Made by a program: the position numbers and the translations under genes. Shown in pieces: positions 1-6,619 of a DNA stretch of 25,387 nucleotides; the first letter of the stretch is position 1, and the number at the start of each line of letters is the position of its first letter. Under the pieces are notes generated by a model. It searched no databases. It saw nothing but the letters and a program-made list of their open reading frames with translations, and was not told the origin of the DNA. The stretch spans positions 1 through 25,387 of IMG/VR virus record IMGVR_UViG_3300030060_005159; one strand, 5' to 3'. This stretch comes from a virus.

Positions 1-93
1 GACAACGATGTTTTGAAGGAACAACGACCGGAGATGCCGATGAATATTAGTCGACAATCTCGCGTAACTTTTGGTGGTGGAAACAAATCCTAA
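1..93 (+). CDS. C-terminal end of an upstream gene (partial)
   Basis: The window opens inside a reading frame that runs 30 codons from base 1 to a TAA at 91-93; the other two plus frames hit stops within this stretch. The tail ends in RVTFGGGNKS. Its position directly before the decoration and capsid genes would suit a scaffold, head maturation or portal-associated protein, but 30 residues are too few to recognise a family. Function unknown. Confidence 0.55.
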   Translation, partial: DNDVLKEQRPEMPMNISRQSRVTFGGGNKS

Positions 94-148
94 TTATTTG
101 GGAATATTCACTCCAAAGTAAAGTAAACAATAAAAGGAGAAAACAACT

Positions 149-727
149 ATGGCTAATGTAGCTGAAAAATATGGTCTAAGACCAGTAAGAAAGTTAGATG
201 GCTCTCCATTTATTAACGCACAAAACAGATACAGAATCGCAAGTGGCTATGCTACTGCAATTTTCCAAGGTGACTTGGTTAAACCTGTAACTGGTGGCGG
301 AATCGAAAGAGCAGTAGCTGCTACTTCTGATAAAGTCATTGGCGTTTTTAACGGAGTGTTCTACACAGACCCTACTACTCAGAAGCCTACTTTTAGAAAC
401 TCATACCCAGGTGGAGTTGCAGCTAGTGATATTATCGCTAATGTAATTGACGACCCGAGTGTAGTTTTTTCAATAGACTCTGATGGGGCGTTTGCAGTAG
501 CAGACATCTTTAAAAACTTTGCAATAACAAACGTAACAGGGAACACTTTAACAGGTATTTCTGAAGTCCAATTGGACCACAGCGTATCTGGATTAACAAC
601 AAGTGGAACTGTTCTTCAAGCAATTGACATTTCGCAAGACACGCAAAATGACACTGCTGGAAGCGCGAATGTAGATGTGTTGGTTAGAATTAATAACCAT
701 TTCTACAGTCAAGGCACAGGCTTATAA
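149..727 (+). CDS. Putative head decoration/structural protein upstream of capsid
   Basis: A 192-aa protein without membrane segment, rich in beta-forming, Gly, Thr and Asn residues, starting at an ATG with a strong AAAAGGAG ribosome site. It lies 19 bases before the major capsid gene. In many tailed phages this slot holds a head decoration or cement protein, and the composition (short beta stretches such as DKVIGVFNGVFY, then DIIANVIDDP and VDVLVRINNHFY near the end) fits a virion component. I recall similar proteins next to the capsid gene in uncultured marine phages, but the exact role is inferred from position. Codons here are less AT-biased than in the oxygenase genes further on, as expected for a highly expressed virion gene. 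Confidence 0.6.
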   Translation: MANVAEKYGLRPVRKLDGSPFINAQNRYRIASGYATAIFQGDLVKPVTGGGIERAVAATSDKVIGVFNGVFYTDPTTQKPTFRNSYPGGVAASDIIANVIDDPSVVFSIDSDGAFAVADIFKNFAITNVTGNTLTGISEVQLDHSVSGLTTSGTVLQAIDISQDTQNDTAGSANVDVLVRINNHFYSQGTGL

Positions 728-746
728 TAATAGGAGATTATAAATT

Positions 747-1673
747 ATGGCTATATCACGATCACAACTAGTTAAAGAACTAGAGCCAGGTTTAAATGCA
801 CTATTTGGCCTGGAATACAATAGATACGACAATGAACATGCTGAGATCTTTACTACAGAAACTTCAGACAGAGCGTTTGAAGAAGAAGTAATGTTATCTG
901 GCTTCGGTACTGCGGCAACAAAAGCTGAAGGTGCTGGAGTGACATTTGATCAAGCAACTGAAGCGTATACTTCAAGATACACTCACAACACTGTGGCGTT
1001 AGCATTTGCTATCACAGAAGAGGCTATTGAAGATAACTTATACGACAGACTTGCTGGCAGATACACTAGAGCTCTTGCAAGATCAATGGCGCAATCAAAA
1101 CAAATCACTGCAGCGAACATTCTTAACAATGGTTTCGACAGCAACTTTACAGGTGGAGACGGGAAAGCTCTTATGACTACTGATCACCCACTTGCAAATG
1201 GTGGAACTTTCAGAAATGAACTTTCTACTGCTGCTGACTTATCAGAAACATCGTTAGAACAATCGTTAATCGATATCGCAGCGTTCGTAGATGAAAGAGG
1301 ATTAAAAATTGCTCTTCAAGGTAGAAAGATGATAATTCCAAAAGAATTACAATTTACTGCTGAGAGAATTATGAAGTCACCTTTATCTACAACAGCGGGT
1401 GGATCTAATGCGTTTGCTAAAAACGACATTAACGCAATGATGAACATGGGTATGATTCCTGAAGGTTACAGAGTTAACCATTTCTTGACTGATACTGATG
1501 CTTTCTTCATTATGACTGATGCACCTAACGGTATGAAACACTTCGTAAGATCGCCAATTAAAACAGCGATCGAAGGTGATTTCGACACTGGAAACGTAAG
1601 ATTTAAAGCTAGAGAAAGATACAGCTTCGGCTTCTCTGACCCTAGAGGAATCTTCGGATCTCCAGGAGCGTAA
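747..1673 (+). CDS. Major capsid protein (HK97 fold, Mu gpT-like)
   Basis: A 308-aa protein with the layout of a Mu gpT-type HK97-fold capsid subunit: a short N-terminal arm (MAISRSQLVKELEPGL), an acidic helical stretch around residues 35-50, a long helix near 95-125, the TDHPL segment around residue 145, and a C-terminal beta-rich domain closing with RYSFGFSDPRGIFG. It would assemble into the icosahedral shell. The start has an AGGAG site 8 bases upstream. A strong hairpin follows the stop codon. Sampled base composition (about 30-50% GC per line) is clearly higher than in the oxygenase genes. The order decoration protein then capsid is usual. The arm is partly copied at the start of a 56-aa basic protein at 6390. 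Confidence 0.85.
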   Translation: MAISRSQLVKELEPGLNALFGLEYNRYDNEHAEIFTTETSDRAFEEEVMLSGFGTAATKAEGAGVTFDQATEAYTSRYTHNTVALAFAITEEAIEDNLYDRLAGRYTRALARSMAQSKQITAANILNNGFDSNFTGGDGKALMTTDHPLANGGTFRNELSTAADLSETSLEQSLIDIAAFVDERGLKIALQGRKMIIPKELQFTAERIMKSPLSTTAGGSNAFAKNDINAMMNMGMIPEGYRVNHFLTDTDAFFIMTDAPNGMKHFVRSPIKTAIEGDFDTGNVRFKARERYSFGFSDPRGIFGSPGA

Positions 1674-1683
1674 TAAAATACAT

Positions 1684-1710
1684 TATAGGGGCGTACTTTA
1701 CGCCCCTATA
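1684..1710 (+). terminator. Hairpin after capsid gene, likely terminator or attenuator
   Basis: A perfect 12-bp stem (arms 1684-1695 and 1699-1710, GC core GGGGCG) closes on a 3-base loop 10 bases after the capsid stop codon. The downstream tract is TTTAAAGTTT rather than a clean T run, so it may be a partial terminator, an RNA 3'-end protector, or a bidirectional stop. The next gene starts only 26 bases later, so read-through is likely needed. Confidence 0.65.
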
Positions 1711-1735
1711 TTTAAAGTTTATAATAGGATTTATT

Positions 1736-2056
1736 ATGTCATTCAAAAGCGATATACAAGCAACGAGATCTACTGCTGCGGCAGGTGCTACAGCTATCAT
1801 AGAGCAACCAATAAGACTGAGAGGAATTATTGTTGCATCTGATGGCACAGGAGCTGGCACTTTAGAACTTTCAACAACATCAAATTCAGGAACAACATTA
1901 TTTCAAGCAGACGTACCGTCTGGAGATGTTATTAATTTTAATTTTCCTGAAGATGGAATTCTTTTTCCAAAAGGACTTTTTTGTAAAACAAAAACTAAAG
2001 TAACAGCATACACTTTACTTACAGATAAATATTCTGCACCAGGATTAACAGCATAG
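1736..2056 (+). CDS. Small beta-rich virion protein, unknown role
   Basis: A 106-aa protein with no membrane segment and alternating beta-type residues with Gly/Thr/Ser turns. It starts after an AGGA ribosome site downstream of the capsid hairpin. Its size, the pattern of an N-terminal basic strand, a central TLELSTTS strand and a closing strand (KVTAYTLLTDKY) resemble the 116-aa protein at 18409, so the two may share a small beta-sandwich fold; by eye this is structural resemblance, not clear homology. The position next to the capsid gene suggests a head or neck component. A minus-strand reading frame over the same bases looks like a shadow. Confidence 0.55.
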   Translation: MSFKSDIQATRSTAAAGATAIIEQPIRLRGIIVASDGTGAGTLELSTTSNSGTTLFQADVPSGDVINFNFPEDGILFPKGLFCKTKTKVTAYTLLTDKYSAPGLTA

Positions 2057-2063
2057 GTAAAAC

Positions 2064-2384
2064 ATGGATTACTATGCTGACTTAGGTATAGAGATCGATG
2101 GTTTCGCAAAAGGTGGAATGCCTACACGAAACAAAAAAAACTATAGATCTACAAAATCAGGTGCTGGAATGACTGCAGCAGGGGTTCGTGCTTACAGAAG
2201 AATGAATCCTGGATCTAAATTAAAAACAGCAGTAACAGGTAAAGTTAAAAAAGGTAGTAAAGCTGCAAAAAGAAGAAAGTCATATTGTGCAAGATCAGCA
2301 GGTCAGATGAAAATGCATAATGTAAATTGTAGTAAGACACCACAAAAAAGAATATGTGCTGCAAGAAGAAGATGGAAATGTTAA
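2064..2384 (+). CDS. Highly basic Cys-containing protein (KRRKSYCARSAG type)
   Basis: A 106-aa, very Lys/Arg-rich protein. The C-terminal half (about residues 58-106) has the pattern GxVKKGSKAAKRRKSYCARSAG, then NCSKTP and RICAARRRWKC, with four cysteines. I recall the same small domain, usually annotated only as a domain of unknown function, in marine phages and some large algal viruses. The middle (SGAGMTAAGVRAYRRMNPGS) is also a typical phage segment. The N-terminus MDYYADLG carries a YY-x-D-L motif like the C-terminal motif of the small basic proteins at 6390-8172. DNA- or RNA-binding, or packaging with the genome, is plausible from charge alone; no catalytic motif is visible. Confidence 0.65.
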   Translation: MDYYADLGIEIDGFAKGGMPTRNKKNYRSTKSGAGMTAAGVRAYRRMNPGSKLKTAVTGKVKKGSKAAKRRKSYCARSAGQMKMHNVNCSKTPQKRICAARRRWKC

Positions 2385-2521
2385 ATATATTAAAAAAATT
2401 TTTAGGTATTGATAAATTAGAATATAAAATTAGGATATTAGAAAGAAAAAATTATTGGAGAGAAAAATACAAACATGTCTTACCTGAACGCAAATCTTCC
2501 ACCAATTTACTGCAAAATTAG
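2378..2521 (+). CDS. Possible 47-aa basic microprotein
   Basis: A short frame starting inside the end of the basic gene before it (ATG at 2378, or 2372 adding two residues) and ending at TAG 2519-2521, overlapping the next gene by 47 bases. The peptide begins MLNILKKFLGIDKLEYKI and is basic and amphipathic. The supporting sign is that its core (KxLG..DKL..KI..L) matches the 33-aa microprotein at 3188, on the other side of the 235-aa gene. No strong ribosome site precedes it and the next gene overlaps it, so it may be non-coding. Confidence 0.35.
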   Translation: MLNILKKFLGIDKLEYKIRILERKNYWREKYKHVLPERKSSTNLLQN

Positions 2522-3182
2522 AAAGGAGTATCTTTATGACTTACAAAAACATCATGGAGAAAGTGAAGACTGTGTTATCTTCGGTCTCACATCAATATCA
2601 GGGCGTGCGCTCTTGTTTAACATCATGTTACCAAACGGTGCGTGCTACTGGCGTTTACCTATATCAGCATTTTATCAAAAAACTTTTGATAGATCCGACG
2701 TGCCAAATATGCAAACGCATGAATTGGAATTGTGGAATTGTTTTAGTTATTGGCCTAGTGTTACTTGTTTTGATTGGCTGGATGGTGTAAAGGGCAAATA
2801 CCTCGGCTTAGACAAAAAATTTTATCATGGTAAATATTTATTTACGATTGATTGGGCACATCCAGACGTTAACATATTGGATACTGAACATTCCGAAATA
2901 CCTCAAGAACATAAGTGTGCACATATATTGGAGCTTGATAACGGTAATTATGCAGCTCAGCCTAATAATCGTCTTTTGTGGCACATTAATAGTTACACTA
3001 CTGATATCAGTTGGCCTGATTACAAAGTCCAAACTACATATTGGGATGCAGAAGATAACAATATGGTTACAGAAGATAGTGATAAAATGTTCTATGAAAT
3101 GAAAGAGATAAAAGACAAAAAAAGAACTTACGAATCCTATAAAGAATTTGCCTCTGATATGTCATTTGAAAATAAGGGTTAA
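2475..3182 (+). CDS. Conserved marine-phage protein, unknown function
   Basis: A 235-aa soluble protein, rich in Trp, Tyr, Cys and His. I recall its opening (LPPIYCKIRKEYLYDLQKHH), its central FTIDWAHPD segment and its HKCAHILELDNGNYAAQPNNR segment as conserved across marine cyanophage and other phage hypothetical proteins, which supports this frame over the alternatives here. The C-terminal 50 residues (WDAEDNNMVTEDSDKMFYEM onward) are acidic, then charged. No catalytic motif can be assigned. The ribosome site is TTGGAG, 14 bases before the ATG. An out-of-frame 84-aa reading frame (2536-2790) with its own Shine-Dalgarno-like AAAGGAG lies inside. Confidence 0.75.
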   Translation: MSYLNANLPPIYCKIRKEYLYDLQKHHGESEDCVIFGLTSISGRALLFNIMLPNGACYWRLPISAFYQKTFDRSDVPNMQTHELELWNCFSYWPSVTCFDWLDGVKGKYLGLDKKFYHGKYLFTIDWAHPDVNILDTEHSEIPQEHKCAHILELDNGNYAAQPNNRLLWHINSYTTDISWPDYKVQTTYWDAEDNNMVTEDSDKMFYEMKEIKDKKRTYESYKEFASDMSFENKG

Positions 3183-3187
3183 TTTTT

Positions 3188-3289
3188 ATGGATGCTTTAA
3201 TTTACAAAATTTTAGGTAGTCTAGACAAACTGATTTTAAAGATAGATAATTTATTTACACATAAAAAAAAGAAAAAAGTAAATAAATGA
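3188..3289 (+). CDS. 33-aa amphipathic basic-tailed microprotein
   Basis: ATG at 3188 opens a 33-codon frame ending at TGA 3287-3289, which overlaps the ATG of the next gene (ATGA), the joining style used throughout this window. The peptide has an amphipathic first half (MDALIYKILGSLDKLILKI) and a run of lysines at the end. It could be a small membrane-associated peptide in the lysis block. Its core resembles the possible microprotein at 2378. The coupling to the next gene and tidy spacing make it likely real. Confidence 0.55.
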   Translation: MDALIYKILGSLDKLILKIDNLFTHKKKKKVNK

Positions 3290-3621
3290 ATTTAGTAGAT
3301 CTTTTAAAAAAAAATATAGTTATGGTCCCTGTTGTAGCCTCCGTGCTAGTCGGGACATTCACTGGTGTAAAATACATCGTTAACTTAACAGACACAATCA
3401 ACGCCAATCAAGCAGAAATACAAGAATTAAAAACTATGGAAGTTGAAAATATCCGTAGAGATATGAAAGTATTAACTAATAATGTAAATACTGTTATCGC
3501 AAAATTAGAAAGAGCTGAGGGAACATGGGAGATGGCCGAAAACTTATATGAAGTTTTAGCCGATAAAGTAAGACAAATGGAATATGATATTAAGGATTTG
3601 AATAGGGAAATAAATTATTAG
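3286..3621 (+). CDS. Membrane-anchored coiled-coil protein, holin- or spanin-like
   Basis: A 111-aa protein with one membrane segment (about residues 10-32, IVMVPVVASVLVGTFTG) followed by a long charged helical region (36-110) with heptad-like hydrophobic spacing, expected to form a coiled coil. This N-in or signal-anchor topology is found in inner-membrane spanins and some holin-like proteins. It begins a run of three single-TM proteins (here, 3645, 4171) that ends, after two inserted enzyme genes, at an M15 peptidase, which is why a lysis role is proposed. Start is fixed by the ATGA overlap with the 33-aa gene. No lipobox or direct holin signature is seen. Confidence 0.6.
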   Translation: MNLVDLLKKNIVMVPVVASVLVGTFTGVKYIVNLTDTINANQAEIQELKTMEVENIRRDMKVLTNNVNTVIAKLERAEGTWEMAENLYEVLADKVRQMEYDIKDLNREINY

Positions 3622-3644
3622 GATGAATTATGGAGATAGCCAAG

Positions 3645-4178
3645 ATGAATTATTATTTTACAGGTTTTTTAATTATCTTATTATGTCTATTAGCTTGGGT
3701 AGGACCAGCATATCCTAGAAATGAATATCTTAATAATAGTGATCGATGTGGAGAGCTCGAGGCTCGTATAGAAAATTATCAAGCCGATACAAATTACAAT
3801 TCATCTAGTAGCACAGATTATAATTCAGAAAATTATAGATTTAATTTATCATTTAGAAAATATTTAGGTACAGATTGTAAAACTTCAAAAGAAAATATGA
3901 TTTTAAAACAACAACTTGAATTAATGAAAATGTGTAATAAAGTAAATAGAAATCCAAGTCTGGCACAAAACCCAAATTTTTATTTATTAGTATCAAAATG
4001 TAGAGGGGTTGTACCACAAACAGATGAAGCAGAAGCTATGCCTACAGGCAGTCTTTGGGATGATTTAAAAAATGATTACATAAAAAAAAATCCAGAATCC
4101 AAGACTTTAGATAATAATAACAGTGTATTGAAAATACCACCAAAAGATTATAAGCTACCTAAACCAAAAGATGACTAA
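3645..4178 (+). CDS. Exported or membrane-anchored Cys-containing protein
   Basis: A 177-aa protein (182 if started at ATG 3630). The start at 3645 is preferred slightly because GGAG lies 9 bases upstream, but 3630 also has AGGA in range. The N-terminus is a signal peptide or anchor (YYFTGFLIILLCLLAWVG) followed by a small-residue/Pro region where cleavage could occur. The rest is hydrophilic, Asn/Ser/Tyr-rich (tract of Ser around residue 55), has several cysteines (NSDRCGEL, GTDCKTS, MKMCNK, SKCRG) that could form disulphides in the periplasm, and a Lys/Pro-rich tail. It overlaps the next gene by 8 bases (ATGACTAA). A periplasmic lysis accessory role is possible; family not recognised. Confidence 0.6.
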   Translation: MNYYFTGFLIILLCLLAWVGPAYPRNEYLNNSDRCGELEARIENYQADTNYNSSSSTDYNSENYRFNLSFRKYLGTDCKTSKENMILKQQLELMKMCNKVNRNPSLAQNPNFYLLVSKCRGVVPQTDEAEAMPTGSLWDDLKNDYIKKNPESKTLDNNNSVLKIPPKDYKLPKPKDD

Positions 4179-4590
4179 ACCATTAAAAATTTCTGAAGAG
4201 GCTGCCGTGCAAATGCCAATGAAGACGGTTGCTAGTTTGATAATTATTGTAGCACTTGGCACGATGGGTTATTTCCAAATAATAGAACGTTTAAATGTTG
4301 CAGACACTCGTATACAAATAATGGAAAAGGATCTAGAAGAGAATACAGAGTTTAGAATAAAATGGCCACGAGGTCAACTTGGATCATTGCCCGCAGATAG
4401 TGAACAATACATGATGATCGAAGATTTGTACAAGACCAGTGATAAGTTAAGTAAACACATTGACTCAATGGCTTTAAATAAAGTTAACATAGAATTTTTA
4501 ACAAAACAAATGGATAAAGTTTTAGAGGATATTGAAGAGTTAAAAGATGGTGCAAGAGATATGCATTACAAAAATGGTAATGGACAATGA
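4171..4590 (+). CDS. Single-TM coiled-coil protein of the lysis block
   Basis: A 139-aa protein with a membrane segment at about residues 18-38 (VASLIIIVALGTMGYF) then a mostly helical exterior domain. A conserved-looking turn, KWPRGQLGSLPADSEQYMM (about 64-82), splits two charged helical stretches; I recall this motif in uncultured marine phages. Start and end overlap neighbours by 8 and 4 bases, so translation is coupled. Topology like an inner-membrane spanin is possible, but there is no lipoprotein partner visible. Function otherwise unknown. Confidence 0.6.
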   Translation: MTKPLKISEEAAVQMPMKTVASLIIIVALGTMGYFQIIERLNVADTRIQIMEKDLEENTEFRIKWPRGQLGSLPADSEQYMMIEDLYKTSDKLSKHIDSMALNKVNIEFLTKQMDKVLEDIEELKDGARDMHYKNGNGQ

Positions 4591-4796
4591 CCGAGTATGT
4601 TGTAGCTTTACTTATGTTTTGGAACGGAGAGATTAAGGAACACAGAATACAAGACAATATGGCTACATGTTTACGTGCAAAGCGTGTAGCAGAGCGTCAA
4701 TTCAGTGAATCGGTATCCTATAAATGCCTAAAATCTATGGCAGAAACAGAAATTTATTTAGGTGAAAAATCTATAAAAAAACTTATACTTAATTAA
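4587..4796 (+). CDS. Small two-cysteine phage protein
   Basis: A 69-aa protein joined to its neighbours by ATGA (start) and TAATG (end). The N-terminus MTEYVVALLMFWNG is hydrophobic and could be a weak secretion signal; the body has two cysteines (NMATCLRAKR and VSYKCLKSM) about 19 residues apart, which suggests a disulphide-bonded helical hairpin outside the cytoplasm. Similar small proteins occur with the lysis genes of marine phages as I recall. No catalytic motif. Confidence 0.6.
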   Translation: MTEYVVALLMFWNGEIKEHRIQDNMATCLRAKRVAERQFSESVSYKCLKSMAETEIYLGEKSIKKLILN

Positions 4797-5296
4797 TGAA
4801 AATTATAGATAATTTTTTATCTAAAGAAGAATTTAAAGAATTAAAAGATACTATAATATCTGATTCTTTTCCTTTCTATTTTTCAAATTATGTATCTGAC
4901 TCCAGCGAAAAAAAAGACGTTGCTATGTTATATTTTTTACATACTGTTTACACTGGGGGAAACCCCACAAGTGAATGTTTTCCGTTAATTGCTAAAAATT
5001 TACTTTCTAAATTAAATATTTTATCTTTGTTAAGAATAAAAATTAATTGTTACCCCAGAACAGAAAAAATAATATCACACGGTAAGCACAAAGATTTTTC
5101 TAACAATCATAAAGGGGGTATAAACGCAGTATTATTTTCTCTTAATACATGTGATGGATCAACTGTTTTAGAAAATGGAACAGAAGTAAAATCTGTAGCA
5201 AATCGAGCTTTATTTTTTGATTGTATGACTATTCATAATAGTACAAGTTGCACTGATAAAAAGGCAAGATTTAATATAAACATTAATTATTTTTAG
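4796..5296 (+). CDS. 2OG-Fe(II) oxygenase-like protein
   Basis: A 166-aa protein with the iron-binding triad of the 2-oxoglutarate/Fe(II) dioxygenase fold: H98-x-D100 (GKHKD), distal H147 (MTIHNST) and R158 for the 2OG carboxylate, with the jelly-roll strands INAVLFSLNT and RALFFDCM between. Enzymes of this fold hydroxylate proteins, nucleic acids or small molecules using 2OG and O2. The N-terminus (MKIIDNFLSKEEF) is the usual beginning of phage family members. The start overlaps the upstream stop (TAATG) and a sulfotransferase follows after 2 bases, so the two form a pair. It is much more AT-rich than the capsid genes and splits the lysis block, which looks like an inserted cassette. Substrate unknown. 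Confidence 0.75.
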   Translation: MKIIDNFLSKEEFKELKDTIISDSFPFYFSNYVSDSSEKKDVAMLYFLHTVYTGGNPTSECFPLIAKNLLSKLNILSLLRIKINCYPRTEKIISHGKHKDFSNNHKGGINAVLFSLNTCDGSTVLENGTEVKSVANRALFFDCMTIHNSTSCTDKKARFNININYF

Positions 5297-5298
5297 TA

Positions 5299-5883
5299 AT
5301 GTTAATAAACAATAAAGTATATTTTATACACATACCTAGAACTGCAGGTAGATTTTTATTTAATTTATTAGAATTAAATAATCAAACCATTGAAGTTTCT
5401 GATTTTAATATTTTATTTAGAGGAAAAGAATCACCTCATTTAACTTATCCTGAACATTGCTTATATACAAACCATCGTTCTTTAGAAAGATTTTGTATTG
5501 TGAGAGATCCAGTAGATAGATTTATTTCAATGATCAAAGGAAGTTGGTTATTTGATCAAGAAAAAATAGATAAAATGTTTAGTAGCCAAAGCTATTTTGA
5601 TGAAACAGTTAGTAATCTTTGTTTAAATGTTGATGGTAATTGGTTTATACCTCAAATTAATTTTATAGATTATAAGACAAAAATATGGAGGTTTGAAAAT
5701 AATTTAGATAGTAAATTTTTTGATTGGTTGTGGTATAATTTTAATATTAAAATTACCAAATTTAATGATAAACATCATGCTAAAGTTGGAGAATCAAATC
5801 GTAACGATGTTATTTTAAATAGCAAACAAATAGGGTATATTAAAGATTATTATTATAAAGATTATAAAATTTTAAATTATTGA
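5299..5883 (+). CDS. Sulfotransferase family protein
   Basis: A 194-aa protein with the two hallmarks of PAPS-dependent sulfotransferases: an N-terminal 5'-phosphosulfate loop, VYFIHIPRTAGRFLF (residues 7-21), and the 3'-phosphate motif FCIVRDPVDRFISMIKG (65-81). This family moves a sulfo group from PAPS to a hydroxyl or amine on a glycan, protein or small molecule. It follows the oxygenase gene by 2 bases and overlaps the M15 peptidase start (TGATG). One sampled line of the gene is about 17% GC. At 194 aa it is short but both cofactor motifs are present. The target could be a phage or host glycan; this is inference. Confidence 0.75.
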   Translation: MLINNKVYFIHIPRTAGRFLFNLLELNNQTIEVSDFNILFRGKESPHLTYPEHCLYTNHRSLERFCIVRDPVDRFISMIKGSWLFDQEKIDKMFSSQSYFDETVSNLCLNVDGNWFIPQINFIDYKTKIWRFENNLDSKFFDWLWYNFNIKITKFNDKHHAKVGESNRNDVILNSKQIGYIKDYYYKDYKILNY

Positions 5884-6359
5884 TGAAACTTTCTCGAAAC
5901 TTTACACTTTTAGAATTGATTAAATCAGACACAGCTGTCCGTAAAGGAATTAATAATAATCCTAACGCAGGACAAATAGAAAAATTAAAATTATTGTGTG
6001 AAAATATACTACAACCAGTACGTGACCACTTCGGCAGAGTTAAGGTGACCAGCGGATTCCGTAGTCCAGAGTTGTGTGTGGCCATAGGATCTAGTTTGAC
6101 CAGTCAACATTCAAAAGCGGAAGCGATTGATTTTGAATGTGTTGGAGTAGATAACGCTGAGGTTTTTGATTGGATCAAAGCAAACCTCGATTGGGATCAA
6201 ATGATACTTGAGTTCTACACTCCTGGGGAACCCAATTCGGGATGGGTTCATTGTAGTTGGGTTGCAGAAAATCCTCGTAAACAATTATTAAGAGCGTTCA
6301 AAGAAGATGGTAAAACAAAATATAAGCCAATACTAGGAAAAGCAAAAGATTTGCTATAA
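5883..6359 (+). CDS. M15 family zinc endopeptidase (endolysin-like)
   Basis: A 158-aa Peptidase_M15_3-type protein: FTLLELIKSD at the start, VKVTSGFRSPEL at 53-64, the zinc motif SQHSKAEAIDF with H76 and D83, and GWVHCSW with the third ligand H123; E110 is a candidate catalytic residue. The family cleaves peptidoglycan stem or cross-bridge peptides. The ATG at 5883, overlapping the upstream TGA, is preferred over an upstream TTG at 5880. There is no signal peptide, so release would need a holin, for which the single-TM proteins at 3286-4590 are candidates; it could also be virion-associated. In the usual motif a Gly sits where A/E is found here (SKAEA), a minor variation. Confidence 0.85.
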   Translation: MKLSRNFTLLELIKSDTAVRKGINNNPNAGQIEKLKLLCENILQPVRDHFGRVKVTSGFRSPELCVAIGSSLTSQHSKAEAIDFECVGVDNAEVFDWIKANLDWDQMILEFYTPGEPNSGWVHCSWVAENPRKQLLRAFKEDGKTKYKPILGKAKDLL

Positions 6360-6389
6360 AATATAATGTAATAATTATTTGGAGATAAG

Positions 6390-6560
6390 ATGGCTATAAC
6401 AAGAGGACAAATCCCTAGTTTATTAGAACCTGGTCTAGGTAGAAATTGGGGTAAAAAAACTAGAAAAAAATTTAAGGTAAAATCAAAACCTATCAAAGGC
6501 TTGGGTTCCTATTATGACGATCTCTACAAAAAATCCAATAGCAAAAAAGTTAAGGTCTAG
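6390..6560 (+). CDS. 56-aa basic protein with capsid-like N-terminus
   Basis: ATG at 6390 after a TTGGAG ribosome site opens a 57-codon frame ending in TAG 6558-6560. The first 16 residues, MAITRGQIPSLLEPGL, match the capsid protein arm MAISRSQLVKELEPGL at 10 of 16 positions; the rest is Lys/Arg-rich (GKKTRKKFKVKSK) and ends near a YYDDLY motif like the C-terminal motifs of the next genes. A virion-bound small protein is likely; function unknown. Fits the gap between the endopeptidase and the next basic gene exactly. Confidence 0.65.
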   Translation: MAITRGQIPSLLEPGLGRNWGKKTRKKFKVKSKPIKGLGSYYDDLYKKSNSKKVKV

Positions 6561-6562
6561 AA

Positions 6563-6600
6563 ACTTTAGATCTAAAGTGATACAATCAAAAAAATTGTAT
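6563..6600 (+). promoter_or_regulatory. Two tandem inverted repeats in the gap before the basic-protein run
   Basis: A perfect 16-base palindrome (ACTTTAGATCTAAAGT, 6563-6578) is followed at once by a second inverted repeat (ATACAAT 6580-6586, seven-base A-rich loop, ATTGTAT 6594-6600). They start 2 bases after a stop codon and end 19 bases before the next ATG. They could be a terminator/processing site or an operator; no T tract follows the first. Confidence 0.4.
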
Positions 6601-6619
6601 AACAGAAAAAGGTTTAAAA

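Noticed and set aside
1642-1860. Minus-strand frame of 72 codons across the capsid end
   Set aside because: It runs over the hairpin and opposite the start of the 106-aa gene at 1736, which has a ribosome site; the peptide looks like an antisense shadow.
2827-3102. 91-codon hydrophobic frame inside the 235-aa gene
   Set aside because: No ribosome site, and the peptide composition is what a shifted frame of AT-rich code gives.
4951-4967. Short hairpin TGGGG-GAAA-CCCCA inside the oxygenase gene
   Set aside because: Only a 5-bp stem inside a coding sequence; most likely chance.
5880-5882. TTG as start of the M15 peptidase
   Set aside because: The next codon is ATG, overlaps the upstream stop as TGATG and is the better start.
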